A stretch of 64,000 nt of DNA from Melitaea cinxia (lineage: Eukaryota; Arthropoda; Insecta; Lepidoptera; Nymphalidae), in assembly GCF_905220565.1 (NCBI RefSeq), contig NC_059398.1:1302001-1366000 (forward strand), written 5' to 3'. Shown here piece after piece: positions 35,301-48,517 of this stretch (positions within the stretch are counted from its first letter, which is position 1; each line of letters begins with the position of its first letter). The position numbers were made by a program, and so were the translations under genes. The notes under the pieces are model-generated. The model searched no databases. It saw only the letters and a list, made by a program, of their open reading frames with translations, and was not told the DNA's origin.

Positions 35301-38300
35301 AAAGTAAGTAAAATAAAGGTGTTAATATAATTTTGTAAAGTACCTAGTTATTTTAATCGATAAAAAAATCACAATTAAAAATGTATACCAGAATAATTAT
35401 ATTCTCTCTACCTCTTCGTTCCTATCTGGTGTCCCACGACACCAAACAGTTTTTTTTTTTGTAATAGCGATTGATAAAAGTATTTAACATCAACAGTAAG
35501 TAGGTAACATCTTTATGTTTGAGATAAGTAACGCTTACTTTCATTCAGTGTTTATTGAATTAATAATGAATAAAAAAAAATCAAAATTTTTAAAAAAATA
35601 AATGATTGAAAACAGAGTATAGCTATTAAAGTTCGTAGTTGGTGGTAGCTTTAAATTAAGTACATAATTTAATTAATCGAATAATTAAAGATTAATACAT
35701 ACGTTATGATGCCACGATTCAAGCAAAGTCTTAATAGGCAAATTGCTATGTATTATTATTATATACTACTATTATAGGGTTTTTAATTATATAAAACTAG
35801 AAGAGTTATTGAATATAAATTAAGTCAAATTCACTGCTGAGTTTCCTTGAGTAATTCTATCTCATAAGAAATGTCCTTTTTAACCATAATGGTAATAGCA
35901 GATATCTTCAACAGATTATGTAACTCTTCTTATGCTGCTTCCGATAACTTAAAAAATAAAAATTATAAATATCAAATCTCAAGCAAGTTTAATATCAATC
36001 AAATTTATTTTTCATACAAACTGTCTCATTACTCACCTCTATATTTCTTAAAGGGATAAAACTAAAAAAAAGTTTAAAAATATGATCCATTATTTTATTA
36101 CGACTTTAAAACTAAAATATACATAAAACGCAGACTGTAAAAAGGCACTCTAAGTGCCTGTTTCATATTACGTTATCCAACAGATAAAAGCTAATAATAT
36201 ATTATTCTTTTTCACTGTCGAATTCCACTATATGGCATATTTCTATTCCCTGTTAATTATAAGTTATAGTTAAATATAGCCTATTCTACTTTCGTCTTAA
36301 GTCTATTCGTAAGTTATGTGCTGGATTAAATTTATACACATGCGGTGAAACCGGCCCTAAGCAGAAAATTGTACATTCGCTCTTAACGTACGCCTCAAGC
36401 TAACGCCACCGGTCTAAACACACGCGTCACAGCGCCATCTGTCGCAATCAATGAGACATGTGTCCGTAATGTGCGGACAAAGTAACAAGTATTTGCTTGT
36501 GTTGTTAAAACTGTCATAAATCAAAATGCGTTTTTGCGTTATGATGTCCTCGTCCTTTATATTTTAATGACGAGCCACCCTGATATAGTGGTGATTGGTG
36601 ATGAAAGTTAGCACAGATAGTCGTGGATTTGATTTCAAATTTGAGCATATTTATACATATTTGTATTCGTATAAATGTTTTTTTATTTGTCGGAGTGTGA
36701 GAGTGAGTTTAATCTCTAATTCTTCTCCAAGTTGGGACACTGGGCTTTCAATAATTAAATAATTGAAGCCCTATATTGTGTTTGAATTTATTTTTTATTT
36801 TAAGACATGCTTCTTAATATATGAATGACGTGTATTACATTAGAACAAAACTACATACAAAATATTTGGTTTTGATAATTCCGAGTGATGTTAAAGTATG
36901 GTTCAGTGCTTCAATAACAAGCGACGTAAAGGTTACATGAAAATGTTCACAATCGATAAGAGAACAACCCTACGTCAATAAATCGATACAAAAGCAAGCT
37001 CATAATAGCTGGAATAATGACGCGCCATCGTGATCACTTTGTCCAACCCTTACGTGCAGTCGACTATGACGGATGACGGACGGGGCCGGCGAGACCCGCT
37101 TCAGATATATGCCCGTCGATCAATCCGAGTGACGTTGACGGGTTGAAAGCGCCCGTGCACTCTGCGACATATAATTATATAAAAGAAAAAATATTAATCT
37201 TTACAAAAAAATTTGCTCTTAAATATACGCTATGATTCAACATCATATTTGACACTTAGCAATTTTTTTGTTAATCGCTGGTTGTCGAAATGCAAATTGT
37301 GTTGCTTTTTTTTATTAAATATGCCTTGCAATTTTAACGGCGTATCTTCCGATTCAAAGATAATGTCGGGATAAAATAGCCTATGTGTTGTTCAGGATCA
37401 CAAACTACATATATATGCACAAACTTTCGTAAAAATCATTTTTATAAAGTACCTAATTTTGTAGGAGATATTGATTTAATTTCAAACCTTTAGACGTTTA
37501 TTAGCAGAAAGATATCAGATAATTGGTAAAAGACGTGTTAAAAAAATATCAAAATAAATAGTTTTTAATAACTAAATCTTCCTATTTACTTACTGTTAAC
37601 ATTAGGCGATTGAAAGTAATCAAAGCAAGGATGCAGACAGTCGCAAAACATCTGATTCAAGGTCAAGGACACTACCAGTCCCTTGCCTAAGCTCACAGAC
37701 GTATATATATATAATACAGGTAACATACCTGGAATACAAATTTGTTTTGTTTGAGAGATAGTTTACAATATTCTTACACATTAGTTCTTTTGTATTTTTT
37801 AAGCTAATACCTTTAGTTGGCATAGAAAATGAGAGTTTAAGTCGTCATAGATGTTGAAGAATAGAGTTGTCCTAGAGACCATACGATCCACGCTCGTGAC
37901 AAGCTTTTGTTTGTTAGTCTGGCGTTTTTTTTTTTTTTTTTTTTGTTATGTTCGTGTTTTCGGATTCCCGGTGCAGGATTTATTCGTTCTGAGGCCGTTG
38001 CGTGAATAAAAATTATTAATTTATTTTTTTTAACTGACCACATTCCGTTTGTATATAAATTGATAACAGTCTTATAACGCATACACACACACGGTTTATA
38101 AATAAAAATTCAAAACATCATTATTGAGTAATATTCAAACAAAAATCCTAATAAGAAATAAAATAACAACAAAAATGTAACAAAACAATTCCGAGATACA
38201 ATAATCAATACAAACCGACAACACTCGTCCGAACTTCTCAACCCGTCAATGCTCGCGACATTTCGTCGACACCTGATTGAAGTGAGTCGGGTCCCTCCAT

Positions 38301-39384
38301 TTAGTTATTGTGACGGAATCAGGTGCACGCCTTGAACAGTGAAAGGGTTAGGGATATTAACTACTTAATTTATAGCGCTTTTGAAAGATATTTCTATTTA
38401 TAATATTTATATATAATATATGTGTACTATGTCAATGTCGAGGATGCGTGCGTTTAGTAAAGCTGGCCATAATGTAAGAACTCTAAGTAAAACAGTAATT
38501 TAAAAATGTGTTAATTTAAAAAAAAAAAGATTGTTGAGTTATTTGTCAGTGTCTTCGTAAATCTCTACATTTTGGGCGTAAATCCAAAAAACGTATTATT
38601 AATTTGTTTATTTTTTGTTCGTTTTGTGTCATTATTTTGATAATTATATATAAAAAATTATTGATCCCTCGTAGTTTAAGTCTGTACTAATATTACTGTA
38701 TACTTCTGTGATTTAGCTGCTGTGATAAGCTTTAGCGATTCACAAATTTACAATTTAATTTCGTGTCATAACGTTTATAATAGTATAGCATATAAATAGA
38801 ATCGTTTTATTTTATTATATTTTATAAAATATTAAATCCTTATTTTTATATGGTACATTAAAGACTTTTTACATTAACATTCAAGCTTCTATAAAGCTAT
38901 AGTTTAGTGGATGACAATCTCTTTTCGACATTCAATATTTGAGTTGTTAATTTGATCAGATGTCAGCTGAAATGAAATGAAATCCACTTTTAGGTCCTGT
39001 CTTGACAGAGGCCCGTGGGATAAGACTGTCCTTTAAAAACTTCTTTTTTTTTAATTAATAAAATCTTGATCGTCATTTTAAAGAGTGATTGACATCTAAA
39101 CGTGGTAGTTTCTAGAGATAGCTTTACTGTGTCAAATCTAAAAATATAAAAATGAATGTTTGTCTACATGTCCTTTACAGAACCGCAAACTATGCATTCG
39201 ATCATGTCATGATCTTCAGCAAAGTATTGTGCACGAACCCACAAAGGTTCCTGAGTTGGTGCGACCAAAAAAAAAATAATAAAATGCGTAGCAACGCGCA
39301 GGATACAGCTATTTAATTTATAAATAAATGCTTTACACTCGACTGCCTCCAGTAGGATTTTCTCCTGTATCGGGGATCCGGAAA
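35301..39384. other. Gene desert, single copy
   Basis: GC-richer patches at 36350-36480 and 37020-37175 stand out; an inverted E-box pair (CACCTGATT and AATCAGGTG) lies at about 38270-38333. No gene seen. Confidence 0.5.
37926..37944. repeat. Homopolymer T run
   Basis: About 19 T in a row; on the minus strand a poly(A) run. Confidence 0.8.
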
Positions 39385-39515
39385 CATACGCAATATACAA
39401 ACACAAACGACCAGACCACAACAAACATCTATATGGCCAATACAAAGGTCTGTCATGAGCGTGAATCGAACTCGCGATCGCCAGCGCAACAGCTAGCGCT
39501 GTGACATAGTGTACA
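39385..39515 (-). mobile_element. tRNA-derived SINE, head region
   Basis: On the minus strand a box B-like GAGTTCGATTCACG, then TTTGTATTGGCCATATAGATG as in family C bodies. Box A region is diverged. Confidence 0.55.
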
Positions 39516-39876
39516 CAAATAACGATATCAAGTATTAAAAGAAATGTAAGAAAATAATTTAGTATTAATTAGATATAAACAGAAAATTTAAGTGAGAATG
39601 GTTAAGGACGATTTGAAGAAGAACTGATGAATTATTTAATATATAATTTAAAAAAAATAATTCAACTAATTCACGACCGGATAAAAAAATACCTAAATAC
39701 ACTGACAAAATAACAAACGAATAAAAATACTTCTAAAATTTGAAATTAAAGAATTGATGTAACCATCCTTTCTTTGTGTAGATATAGAAATACAAGACAA
39801 ACTAAGAATTATTAGACCATAGTCTTTTATCAGCTACGCTAGAAATCCAAATCATTTTTGATGAAGCATTGTTAGG

Positions 39877-40162
39877 TTAACTGAGGTAGGGCACAGCAGG
39901 AATTTCCTGCTCAAAATATGGAGCAGCCCGACTGGGGTAGTACCTCGACCTTACAGAAGATCACAGCAAAATAATACTATTTTCAAGCAGTATTGTGTTC
40001 CTGTTGTTGAGTAAGGTGACCAGAGCTCCTGGGGGGATTGGGGATTGGGTCGGCAACGCGCTTGCGATGATTCTGGTGTTGCAGGCGTCTATAAGCTACG
40101 GTAATCGCTTACCATCAGGTGAGCCGTACGCTTGTTTGCCGACCTATTGACATAAAAAAAAG
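39877..40162 (+). repeat. Family B repeat, full length
   Basis: Runs from AACTGAGGTAGGGCACAGCA to GCCGACCTATTGACATAAAAAAA; the best-preserved + copy. Confidence 0.8.
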
Positions 40163-40611
40163 GTTGAATGAGGTGAGCTGTGTGATGGTCTGTTACGTCG
40201 GGAGTTCGTATGGCGGTCATAGGACTGGTCCTATCATGTATAACCTGCACTAGTTCACTAAAATACTATAAATAATGAAAAAAAAACGCGGAATAAAAAG
40301 TACCAAGTAGGTTGACTAATAGCTACGAGTATTTGTCTAGGACTTTAGGTAATAAAGATCGTAATGCTGGGAAATGGTACTGGTGTAGTGATGCAGTAAT
40401 ACCATTTACGCCTTCGGTCTCGAGTTCCATTCCCATGACACTGATGACACAGTTGTTTACACATGTAATTGTTTGGGACACCACTATTTGAAGAGACATA
40501 TTCAAAATAAGGGAGAGGCCCAAAATAAGCAAACGATGAAGATTAGATGGGTATGCTGGTAAGGAAATTGTTCTTCAAGTCGAGTAGTTCTTCTACCCTA
40601 CTCCTTATTAC

Positions 40612-40725
40612 TCTTGGGAGGAATGGGCGATGGAATCGGTAACGCGCTTGCGATGCTTCTGGTGTTGCAGACGTCTTTTAGCTACGGTAATTGCTTACCA
40701 TCAGAGTCGGACGCTTGTTTGACGA
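40612..40725 (+). repeat. Family B repeat, partial
   Basis: Only the 3' half (CGGTAACGCGCTTGCGATGC to GACGCTTGTTTGACGAC). Confidence 0.65.
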
Positions 40726-40816
40726 CTGTTGACGCTGTGGACGCTTGTTGGACGCTTTATATATATATCCTACAACGGCATCTTAACGGGACAGACTGTT
40801 TTAGTTTAAACACATT

Positions 40817-40930
40817 GTTCAGTTTGTAACATGCTATTGCTGGGCATAGGCATATATTCTCTCCGTGTAGGAGAATGGATGGAGCTTAATCCACCACGCT
40901 GCTCCACTTCTTGTCGGCGGGTATGGCTTA
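40817..40930 (-). repeat. Family C SINE tail fragment, diverged
   Basis: GTTTGTAACATGCTATTGCT, then GTGTAGGAGAATGG and TTAATCCACCACGCTGCTCC. Confidence 0.6.
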
Positions 40931-42739
40931 AATATAGTTCATCATTGTTGAATAGTTTTAAAAATGGAAGTCGGCTTACTATCAGAATTATAAACTTTTA
41001 TTTTAAACATAAGTAAAATTATAACTTATCAATCGTAGTGTCACAGAGAGCCGAGAGAAGGACATACATAAAATAAAGTATAGAGTAATCAAAGACGGAC
41101 TAACAAACTAAGAAATTACACAAGAGGGCGCACAATTTAAACTAATATTTCAACAATCATAAATGACACTTCCATTGGTCAGTATCTTGACAGACTTATT
41201 TCGTCACGTCATTTGAAATTCAAAGAAATCTAGTACTTCACACAGATGCCATATACTTTTAAACAAACACCAAAACAAAAATGCCAAGATCGATGCTTAT
41301 AACCTGCATACGCGTTTTTAGCATTGATAGTTAGTTATCTAAGTCTAGATTATTTGCAAACAAACTTCCAAAAAAATACTATATTACATTATAAAGAACA
41401 AACAATTACTCGACGGTAAAAAAAAATATTATAAAAAAAATTGTAACTCGAACCGACTGCGCCCCATTTAAAACAATATTCATAACCATTTAATTTACTG
41501 GGCATTTAATCGATTGAAAATTCACATTCCCTTGACCAGACGTAGGTATAATGTGCTCTATTTGCATAGTAATAAGGTACCGAAATGGTTTAAAATTGAA
41601 ATATGAGTGGTACAGTCGCCGGCAACAGTGATTGATGTGCGCTGACTGACGTGTGCACGGAACGTGGGGTGGGCGGCGTGTGGTGTAAGGTATGAGATGT
41701 GGCGGTTGTAGAGGAACATTGTATCGTTTTTAATTGTTATTAATTTCAATTTTCTAACAGATTAAAATAAGTACGTAAATAGCAAAAACGTAAATAGATG
41801 TTTACTTAACATCTGTATGTGAAATTTATTTGTGTTTATTTTTTACGTATAATATTTTGAAAAGATAGTTTGCAAATTAAAATCAGAATATTTTTAACTA
41901 AAATTAACTATTGTAAATGTGTTGTTTTCCTTAACAGTACTACCTTTTTAGAAACGACAATAAAACACAAAACAAATATAAGAAAATAAAAAATTTAATA
42001 TAAGTCCCAAATTTTGTACTTTGAAAGCTCAAGATCTGTTTGTCTGATCCTAAATGGTCGTAATGTGGACTTTATAAAGTACCTGTTTATCTATAACACA
42101 CAACAAAATTTGCTTTCCATATTTACTAAATTGCAAAGTTAAGCACGAATCGCTTCCCACTCATCACTTGACCCACATGAAATAGTTGGGGTATACGTAA
42201 ACATCGCTTTAGTAAACACAAGGTGACCTGGTCGTTTTTAACACGCGCCAGCGGGTTTAGCTTAGTAAAAACTAACGGTTGTATATTTTTAATGTTTGTT
42301 TTTCAAGTTATGCGAATAGAAAATGTCAATGTTAAGACTTTTTTGTATGGATTTTACCTAATTCAGTTCCGTTCACTTGAACCTGTAATGGCTAAATACA
42401 TATAGTCTAAGGCTAAACTAAAATTTGTAAGAGATTATTTGTAATATTAAGATTTTTTTGCTATTTTTGTACATAGTTCGTTGACTATGTCGTTGTGTTT
42501 TTTGTCTATCGAAAGGTGAAATAATAAATAAAAGAAGTAAGAGAATGGTCCACGATGAACAAATTATGTTTATTGAAATTAAAAAAAAATTAGGGAATGG
42601 AGCCATGATAAACGAATAAGACGGTATACGTGTATAGTTAGTTTGAGAGACAAAATCATTAATCGTTTCAAATTTTAAAAAGATATTTTTTTATTAGAAC
42701 TGTATGTGGACTCAGGAACGTGGTATAGTTTATTGTGAT
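40931..42739. other. Gene desert, single copy
   Basis: AT-rich with a GC-richer patch at 41605-41715 that holds TGATTGATG at 41629. No gene seen. Confidence 0.5.
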
Positions 42740-42992
42740 GTAAATAAATAAATAAATATCTACACAATACACACACGGTCGTCTGTGCTTAAAGTAAGCA
42801 ACTTAATGCTTGTGTTATAGGTAACAGCCGACTGGTATCTAGCTACATTTTTTTTTGATAAACATACTTATAAATAACATGTATATAAATATATAAAATA
42901 AATATATATATTACACCCAGATTCGAGGTGGGAATCGAACCCACAACAATCGGAGCAGAAAGCAGGGTCACTACAAACTGCGCCAACGGGCT
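42740..42992 (-). mobile_element. Family D tRNA-derived SINE
   Basis: On the minus strand: GACTAGCCCG, box A TGGCGCAGTTTGTAGTG (42969-42985), box B GGGTTCGATTCCC (42931-42943), then a body ending with a (TTTA)n tail at 42740-42757. Confidence 0.75.
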
Positions 42993-43119
42993 AGTCAAAA
43001 TATATATTTGTTTAGTTTTAGTGAATGTAATATCTCATATATATAAGCAAATTGTGTTATTTTGAGAAATAAAATGAGAATTAACCTGAAAATGAAATTA
43101 TGTTTTTATTGTATTAGTT

Positions 43120-43320
43120 TGTGGGTCCCCACCGTGCCTTGGAGAGCACGATAAGCTGTCGGTCCCGGGTACTATCACGTACACCTGATAGCGATGGTTA
43201 CTTATAGTAGGGAATATATACGCCAACCCGCATTGGAACAGCGTGGTGGATTAAGCTCTGATCCTTCTCCTACATGGGGAAGGCCCATGCCTAGCATGGG
43301 ATGTTACAGGCTGAAGCGTA
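43120..43320 (+). mobile_element. Family C SINE, lacking the tRNA head
   Basis: Body and tail only: CCGTGCCTTGGAGAGCACGA to GGGATGTTACAGGCTGAAG. Truncated at the 5' side. Confidence 0.75.
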
Positions 43321-43745
43321 TTATGTTTGCGTCGGCTCGAATATCTCTAGAGAGCACTATTATAGTCTGTAATATACCCGTTGCTGTGCATAAGTCATTT
43401 TTATAAGCAACTCGAAAGACATATTATATTATAAAATATTGTCAATCCCTTTATTGACATTTACTAAATCGACAATGATGGCTGTCAAGATGATCTTTAT
43501 TTATTCCGATCATCTTTAGGAATCAATTTAGAGAGCTCTGACATTTCATCTTCGATCTCTGATTTTCTGTTACGTGAATGTTAATTGAAGTGTACAGTTT
43601 ATATTTTATACTAAATAATTGACATTTAGCAGATATAAAATAATTTAGACAAACCAAAAAAATATTTAAGAATACTTTCTTGTGAGCTGTTTTTTGTGAT
43701 TTCTTAAAACAGTTCAAGACAGGCTATTTTGACAAAGTATATATA

Positions 43746-43998
43746 ACTAGGTCGTCAAACAAGCGTACGGCTCACCTGATGGTAAGCGATTACCGTGGCT
43801 TATAGACGTCTGCAACACCAGAAGCATTGCAAGCGCGTTACCGACACTGTCCCTAATACCCCCCAGAAGCTCTGGTCACCTTACTTGATAACAGGAACAC
43901 AACATTGCTTGAAACAGTATTATTTAGCTGTGGTCTGTAAGGTCGAGGCACTACTTCAGTCGGGCTGCTCCATATTTTGAGCAGGAAATTTTCAGTTA
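43746..43998 (-). repeat. Family B repeat
   Basis: Starts TAGGTCGTCAAACAAGCGTA, ends GAGCAGGAAATTTTCAGTTA. The 61-aa + strand ORF here is a product of the repeat. Confidence 0.75.
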
Positions 43999-43999
43999 A

Positions 44000-44899
44000 A
44001 GAATCTCATAGAAAAAAGTACATCTATCTATTTTTCTCAATCATAGTTGAACACCATACTATGCCATATTAATGCCATGCCATAAACATTATAAATTTAG
44101 GCCGAATTTACATCAAATTACTAGAAGTTACCCACGGTCGAAAATACCTTCAAATAATTCCTTGGGAGTACTTTAAGTTGTAAGTTTTATGACTTCGATA
44201 TTTAGATTCAAATATTCCTCGGAATCTGTTACACTAGTTGCAAATAAAATTTATCTTTCACATATATTACTGATAACAGGGCTTGTTTCACCTAAACTAT
44301 TAAACTAGACATTTTGGATTTACAGACTGAAAAAAAAAAAAATTGACAAATGAAGCGGAATTTTATGGTGAAGTAACATCTTTTCAAATTTTATTTGTTG
44401 GATAGTGTTCTGCCAGATGATTTTATCAACTACCGCTAAAACATTAACCTACAATTATTTATTGTTCATGTATATACATTCTTTATATATTTTTGAATCG
44501 TTTTCTTCTTCTATTCTTTATATATTTTTAGTGATTATGTATTTCCAAGGGTGAAATAGAAATAGTCAAAATGGTGTAGTTCACACGGACGAAGACGCGG
44601 CGGAAAGTTGATTGATAGAAAAAAAAAACAACAACGTTAATAGAGACCAGTGGACCACTGAAACGACACATGAAATTGATGTTATTACAGACAACGATTA
44701 GTAATTGCTAATGCGTCAACAATTGACCTCAGATCTTTCCCGGCTAGCTGTAACATTGTAACTCTTATGATGAGTTAATAGCTATAACATTTAAGGCACT
44801 AAATATAAGATTAAATTGATATGGCTAGGAGTAAATTTATCTATTCGAGAAATTTTTGAAGTAGAACTTGATTAGAATAGTTGTGATTTGAAACTTGAT
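44000..44899. other. AT-rich sequence, no gene seen
   Basis: A decayed Helitron-like end (ACACGGACGAAGACGCGGCG, about 44582) is the only recognisable item. Confidence 0.4.
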
Positions 44900-44910
44900 C
44901 AAATGAAAAT

Positions 44911-45130
44911 CATCACATCATCACAGCAGCCTTTCGCAGTCGTGTGTTTTGCCCATAGTCACCACGCTGGGCAGGCGGGTTGGTGACCGCAGGGCTGGCT
45001 TTGTCGCACCGAAGACGTTGCTGCCCGTTTCGGCCTGTGTATTTCAAAGCCAGTAGTTGGATGGTTATCCCGCCATCGGTCGGCTTTTTAAATTCCAAGG
45101 TAGTAGTGGAACTGTGTTATCCCTTGGTCC
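44911..45130 (-). mobile_element. Family A element, 5'-truncated with internal deletion
   Basis: 220 bp with exact 11-bp duplications CAAATGAAAAT at 44900-44910 and 45131-45141. Part of the 3' tail between 'GCAGTC' and 'GTGTGTTTTGCCC' is deleted. Confidence 0.82.
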
Positions 45131-45184
45131 CAAATGAAAATGCGTTACGATAAAGTAAGAAACCCATCATATGAGAAATGAATG

Positions 45185-45340
45185 ACATTACTACTCAAAT
45201 CGCGTGACTGTTTTGCATGGCGCTTACGACCTTTTTCACGAAACTGTTATCATCGTCGATAAAACAAATCGCAACAACCTACCTTCCTACGATTTTTCAG
45301 AAGTCTCACTTCTGCTGTCTGTTTATTGAACACACACAAA
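45185..45340 (+). repeat. Family M repeat, right part
   Basis: CATGGCGCTTACGACCTTTT, then CCTTCCTACGATTTTTCAG and a CA run. Confidence 0.6.
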
Positions 45341-45647
45341 GTTTTTAACTGCATTTTTGAACTGATAATTCGATATTTAAAATTCATTAAAATTATTTCG
45401 ATAATAAAAAAATTTTGAGTACAATTTTGAAAATTGTGCTTTCTAACTTTGATTTCCAAAAAAGCACTTTATAAATTTATAAGAAAATACTTGTGGACAA
45501 GAGAAACTCATCATTCATAGACAGACCGTGTATCATTGACCGTTCTCAGAGGTACTGTTCTAATAGTCCATGTATTTGTTTTAAAATGTTTTTAAAGATT
45601 AATTTCTTATGACGAAATATACTCGTGTCGATAATTTTTTTTAATAT

Positions 45648-45919
45648 CACTAGGTCGGAAAACAAGCCTACGGCTCACCTGATGGTAAGAGATTACCGTA
45701 GCTTATAGACACCTGCAACACCAGAAGCATCGCAAGCGCGTTGCTGACCCAATCCCCAATCCCCCCCTGGAGCTCTGGTCACCTTACTCGCCAACAGGAA
45801 CACAATACTGCTTGAAAACAGTATTATTTAGCTGTGATCTTCTGCAAGGTCGAGGCTACTACCCCAGTCGGGCTGCTCCAGATTTTGAGCAGGAAATTCC
45901 TGCTGTGCCCTACTTCAGT
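45648..45919 (-). repeat. Family B repeat, full length
   Basis: Starts CACTAGGTCGGAAAACAAGC, ends CTGCTGTGCCCTACTTCAGTT. Confidence 0.8.
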
Positions 45920-46471
45920 TAAATAATCAGTTAAATAATGAAATAGTTCCTCGAATTTCTGGTGCTTTTAACTTTTTTTTATTATTCAAGCATTCTTAAT
46001 TTTAATCCTAATAAAAATACATAAGGAGCCAGTAATATAATATACGTTAGTGATACATAAAAGTGACGTCCTCGTCATGTCGTATCCAGCGAACACGTGA
46101 GATCACTTGTAGCATTAATTGCATATGAGTTAATCGATTGGCTCCCACGACCGCAAAGACATGTAACAACACGAGTACTTAGATCTATACATACGACTAT
46201 AGACAAATATAGCCTTAGGTCCGTTAAAATAGAGTCGATATTCGTATGATGATTGCGTAGGTGGTAGCTCGGCTGTGTGGTCGGGTGTACATTTTAACGA
46301 CAGTTTTTGTAATGCCGGAGCGCCACTTGGACTTATTAAGCGAGTGTACTCGCTATGTTTGGTTCGAGTTGTGTTTATATGGACACGACATCTAAAATAT
46401 TAAATAATATTTTTAACGCTTACATTGTAGTAGCTAATATTTCATCTTTGTCAATGATCAGAATTATTTTT

Positions 46472-46750
46472 AACTAAGGTAGGGCATAGCAGAAAATTTA
46501 CTGTTCAAATATGGAGCAGCCTAACTGGGGTAGTACCTCGACCTTACAGAAAATCACAGCTATATAATACTGCTTTCAAGCAGTGTCTTGTTTCTTGTTT
46601 CTATGGTGAGTAAGGTGACCAGAGCTTCTGGGAGGATTGGTGGTAGAGTTGGAAACGCGCTTGCGATGCTTCTGGTGATGCAGGCGTTTATAAGCTAAGG
46701 TAATCGTTTGCCATCAGGTGAGCCGTACGCTTGTTTGCCGACCTCGTTAT
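46472..46750 (+). repeat. Family B repeat, full length
   Basis: Starts AACTAAGGTAGGGCATAGC, ends CGCTTGTTTGCCGACCTCG, opposite in orientation to the copy 550 bp away at 45648. Confidence 0.78.
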
Positions 46751-47794
46751 ATACATATACATTTTAAAAAATCCTGGTTGACACTTGTTCTTCCTTTTAG
46801 CAAATCTACCTTCTGCTTTGTTCCATTCCATTGGATACAATCAATAGCTCTCATTTAACTGACTTATTGTTTAGTGTCCTAAACCCTATTGCAACAATAC
46901 CAGAAATATTATTTATCAGTATTAACTGTTGGCACAAAGGAGACAACAATATCTTTTATATTGTTCACGCAGACAATGTCTACATGTTTTATTGTTTTAG
47001 CGCATTAACTTTTTTTATGTATTTGCCAAATTGTTAAATAAATATTACAGAACGGTTTTTTTTTTCAACGTCGATTCCACACGTCTCTCGTCGCTGGCTA
47101 TTAGTCTCTCGAGATTAATGCCGTCGGTTTTGACAATTGATTTATGTCCGTCAAGGCTCGTCACGGCGGCGCGCGCGCATCTGCCCTCCACTTCTCAGAA
47201 CAAATATCGACCAAAGATTATGTTATGCAGAAACTTCAACCGCCTTATTTAATTATTCGTGTTTCGAGGACGCGTTAGCTAAACGATCACAGCACTTGAT
47301 TAGGGATATTGCGCTGGCTTGTTGCAGGCTATGTAGATTTACAGATATTTACCGTGATCTGGGCGTTAGTGCTTGTGTATTGCGCGTATTTTGTACACAG
47401 GAGTCCTAGGAAGTCCTAGTGCCATTGAGTGTGTTATGGTTTGAGATTCGCATTCTTAGCGGCGCCATTTGCGCAATCGTCAAGTACCCTGAAATAGTGT
47501 TAATTGACGTGGCGTCCATCTTATCGGTTTGTAGGGGGTGTAAAGTAACATAAATTGTTAGACGTGTGGCATTTTAATATCAAACGAACTCAGTGTCAAC
47601 CAAATCTCATATCATTTTTAATCTTCTACCCTCTGTATCGGACAGTCGGAGACGCCGCTTACGTCAGATTACTTTGTAGGATTTAGTTTTAAGTTTTAAT
47701 ACAATCTTTAAAATTATTTTAGTTTCATTTTAATTTTAAGCCCTCCGACGACGACTACCGTAATTAATGTGAGGTCTTTATTTATTTATGCAAA
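46751..47794. other. Single-copy sequence with a GC-rich patch
   Basis: 47060-47660 is clearly GC-richer than its flanks and holds two overlapping chance ORFs. It may be a conserved non-coding element; no gene seen. Confidence 0.4.
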
Positions 47795-48060
47795 GGTGAA
47801 AAACAAGCTGAGCGCCTGGTGGTAAGCGAATACCGTAGCTTTGGTACGTCAGCAACACCAGGGGCAATTCTAGTTGTTGACTCTATACCCGAAGAGGATC
47901 TAGGAGCTCTAGCTTTACTCATCACAGGAACACAACCCCACCTGAAAGCAATATTAATTACCTTTGATCTTCTTGTCAGTAGAACTGATTCCCGAGTCGA
48001 GCTACTCCGGTATTTTAAGCAGGATACTTCTTTCTGTGCCCTAACTCAAGACAAACTATT
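47795..48060 (-). repeat. Family B repeat, very diverged
   Basis: Retains GGTAAGCGAATACCGTAGC, GTCAGCAACACCAG and TTTTAAGCAGG in the right order. The 133-aa + ORF across it is an artefact of the repeat. Confidence 0.55.
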
Positions 48061-48517
48061 TGTATTCCTTTGTTTTACTTTCTATACTGTACGGTGCGTT
48101 CTTGTTTTCTGTGGTCTGTTGACGGTTTTACGACTAATTCTTGATCAATTTGAAAAGAATATTGATTTATTATTGGAGGTTACATGTCGGTTCTTTTTCT
48201 TTGATGTTGGGAACTTTTAATGAAAAGATATTTAGAAGTCTTTTGTAAGTTATAGTTTGTTATCACTTTTAAACAATAACGTTTGTATAAGACGGTAACT
48301 TTCCTTTGCTGATTTTTTTAAAATATCAAGTTGTTGCAAAAAAACCGGTACAGTGACATATTATTGATTTTTAAGGTAATCAGCTAGTAATGGATATTAA
48401 TATATATTAATTATATTATATATATTAACTATTTTCGTGCAAATTTTTTGTATTAAAAGTATTATATATATTTTTTAATCCACACTAAATTGGCTTGAAG
48501 AAAAAACACTATTTAAA

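Noticed and set aside
42900..42992. Possible tRNA gene on the minus strand
   Set aside because: It has box A and box B, but it is the head of a SINE with a body and (TTTA)n tail, and a second copy exists at 63.5 kb.
47819..48220. 133-codon + strand ORF
   Set aside because: Its first half lies in a decayed family B repeat read from the wrong strand, and its second half is AT-rich with no recognisable domain.
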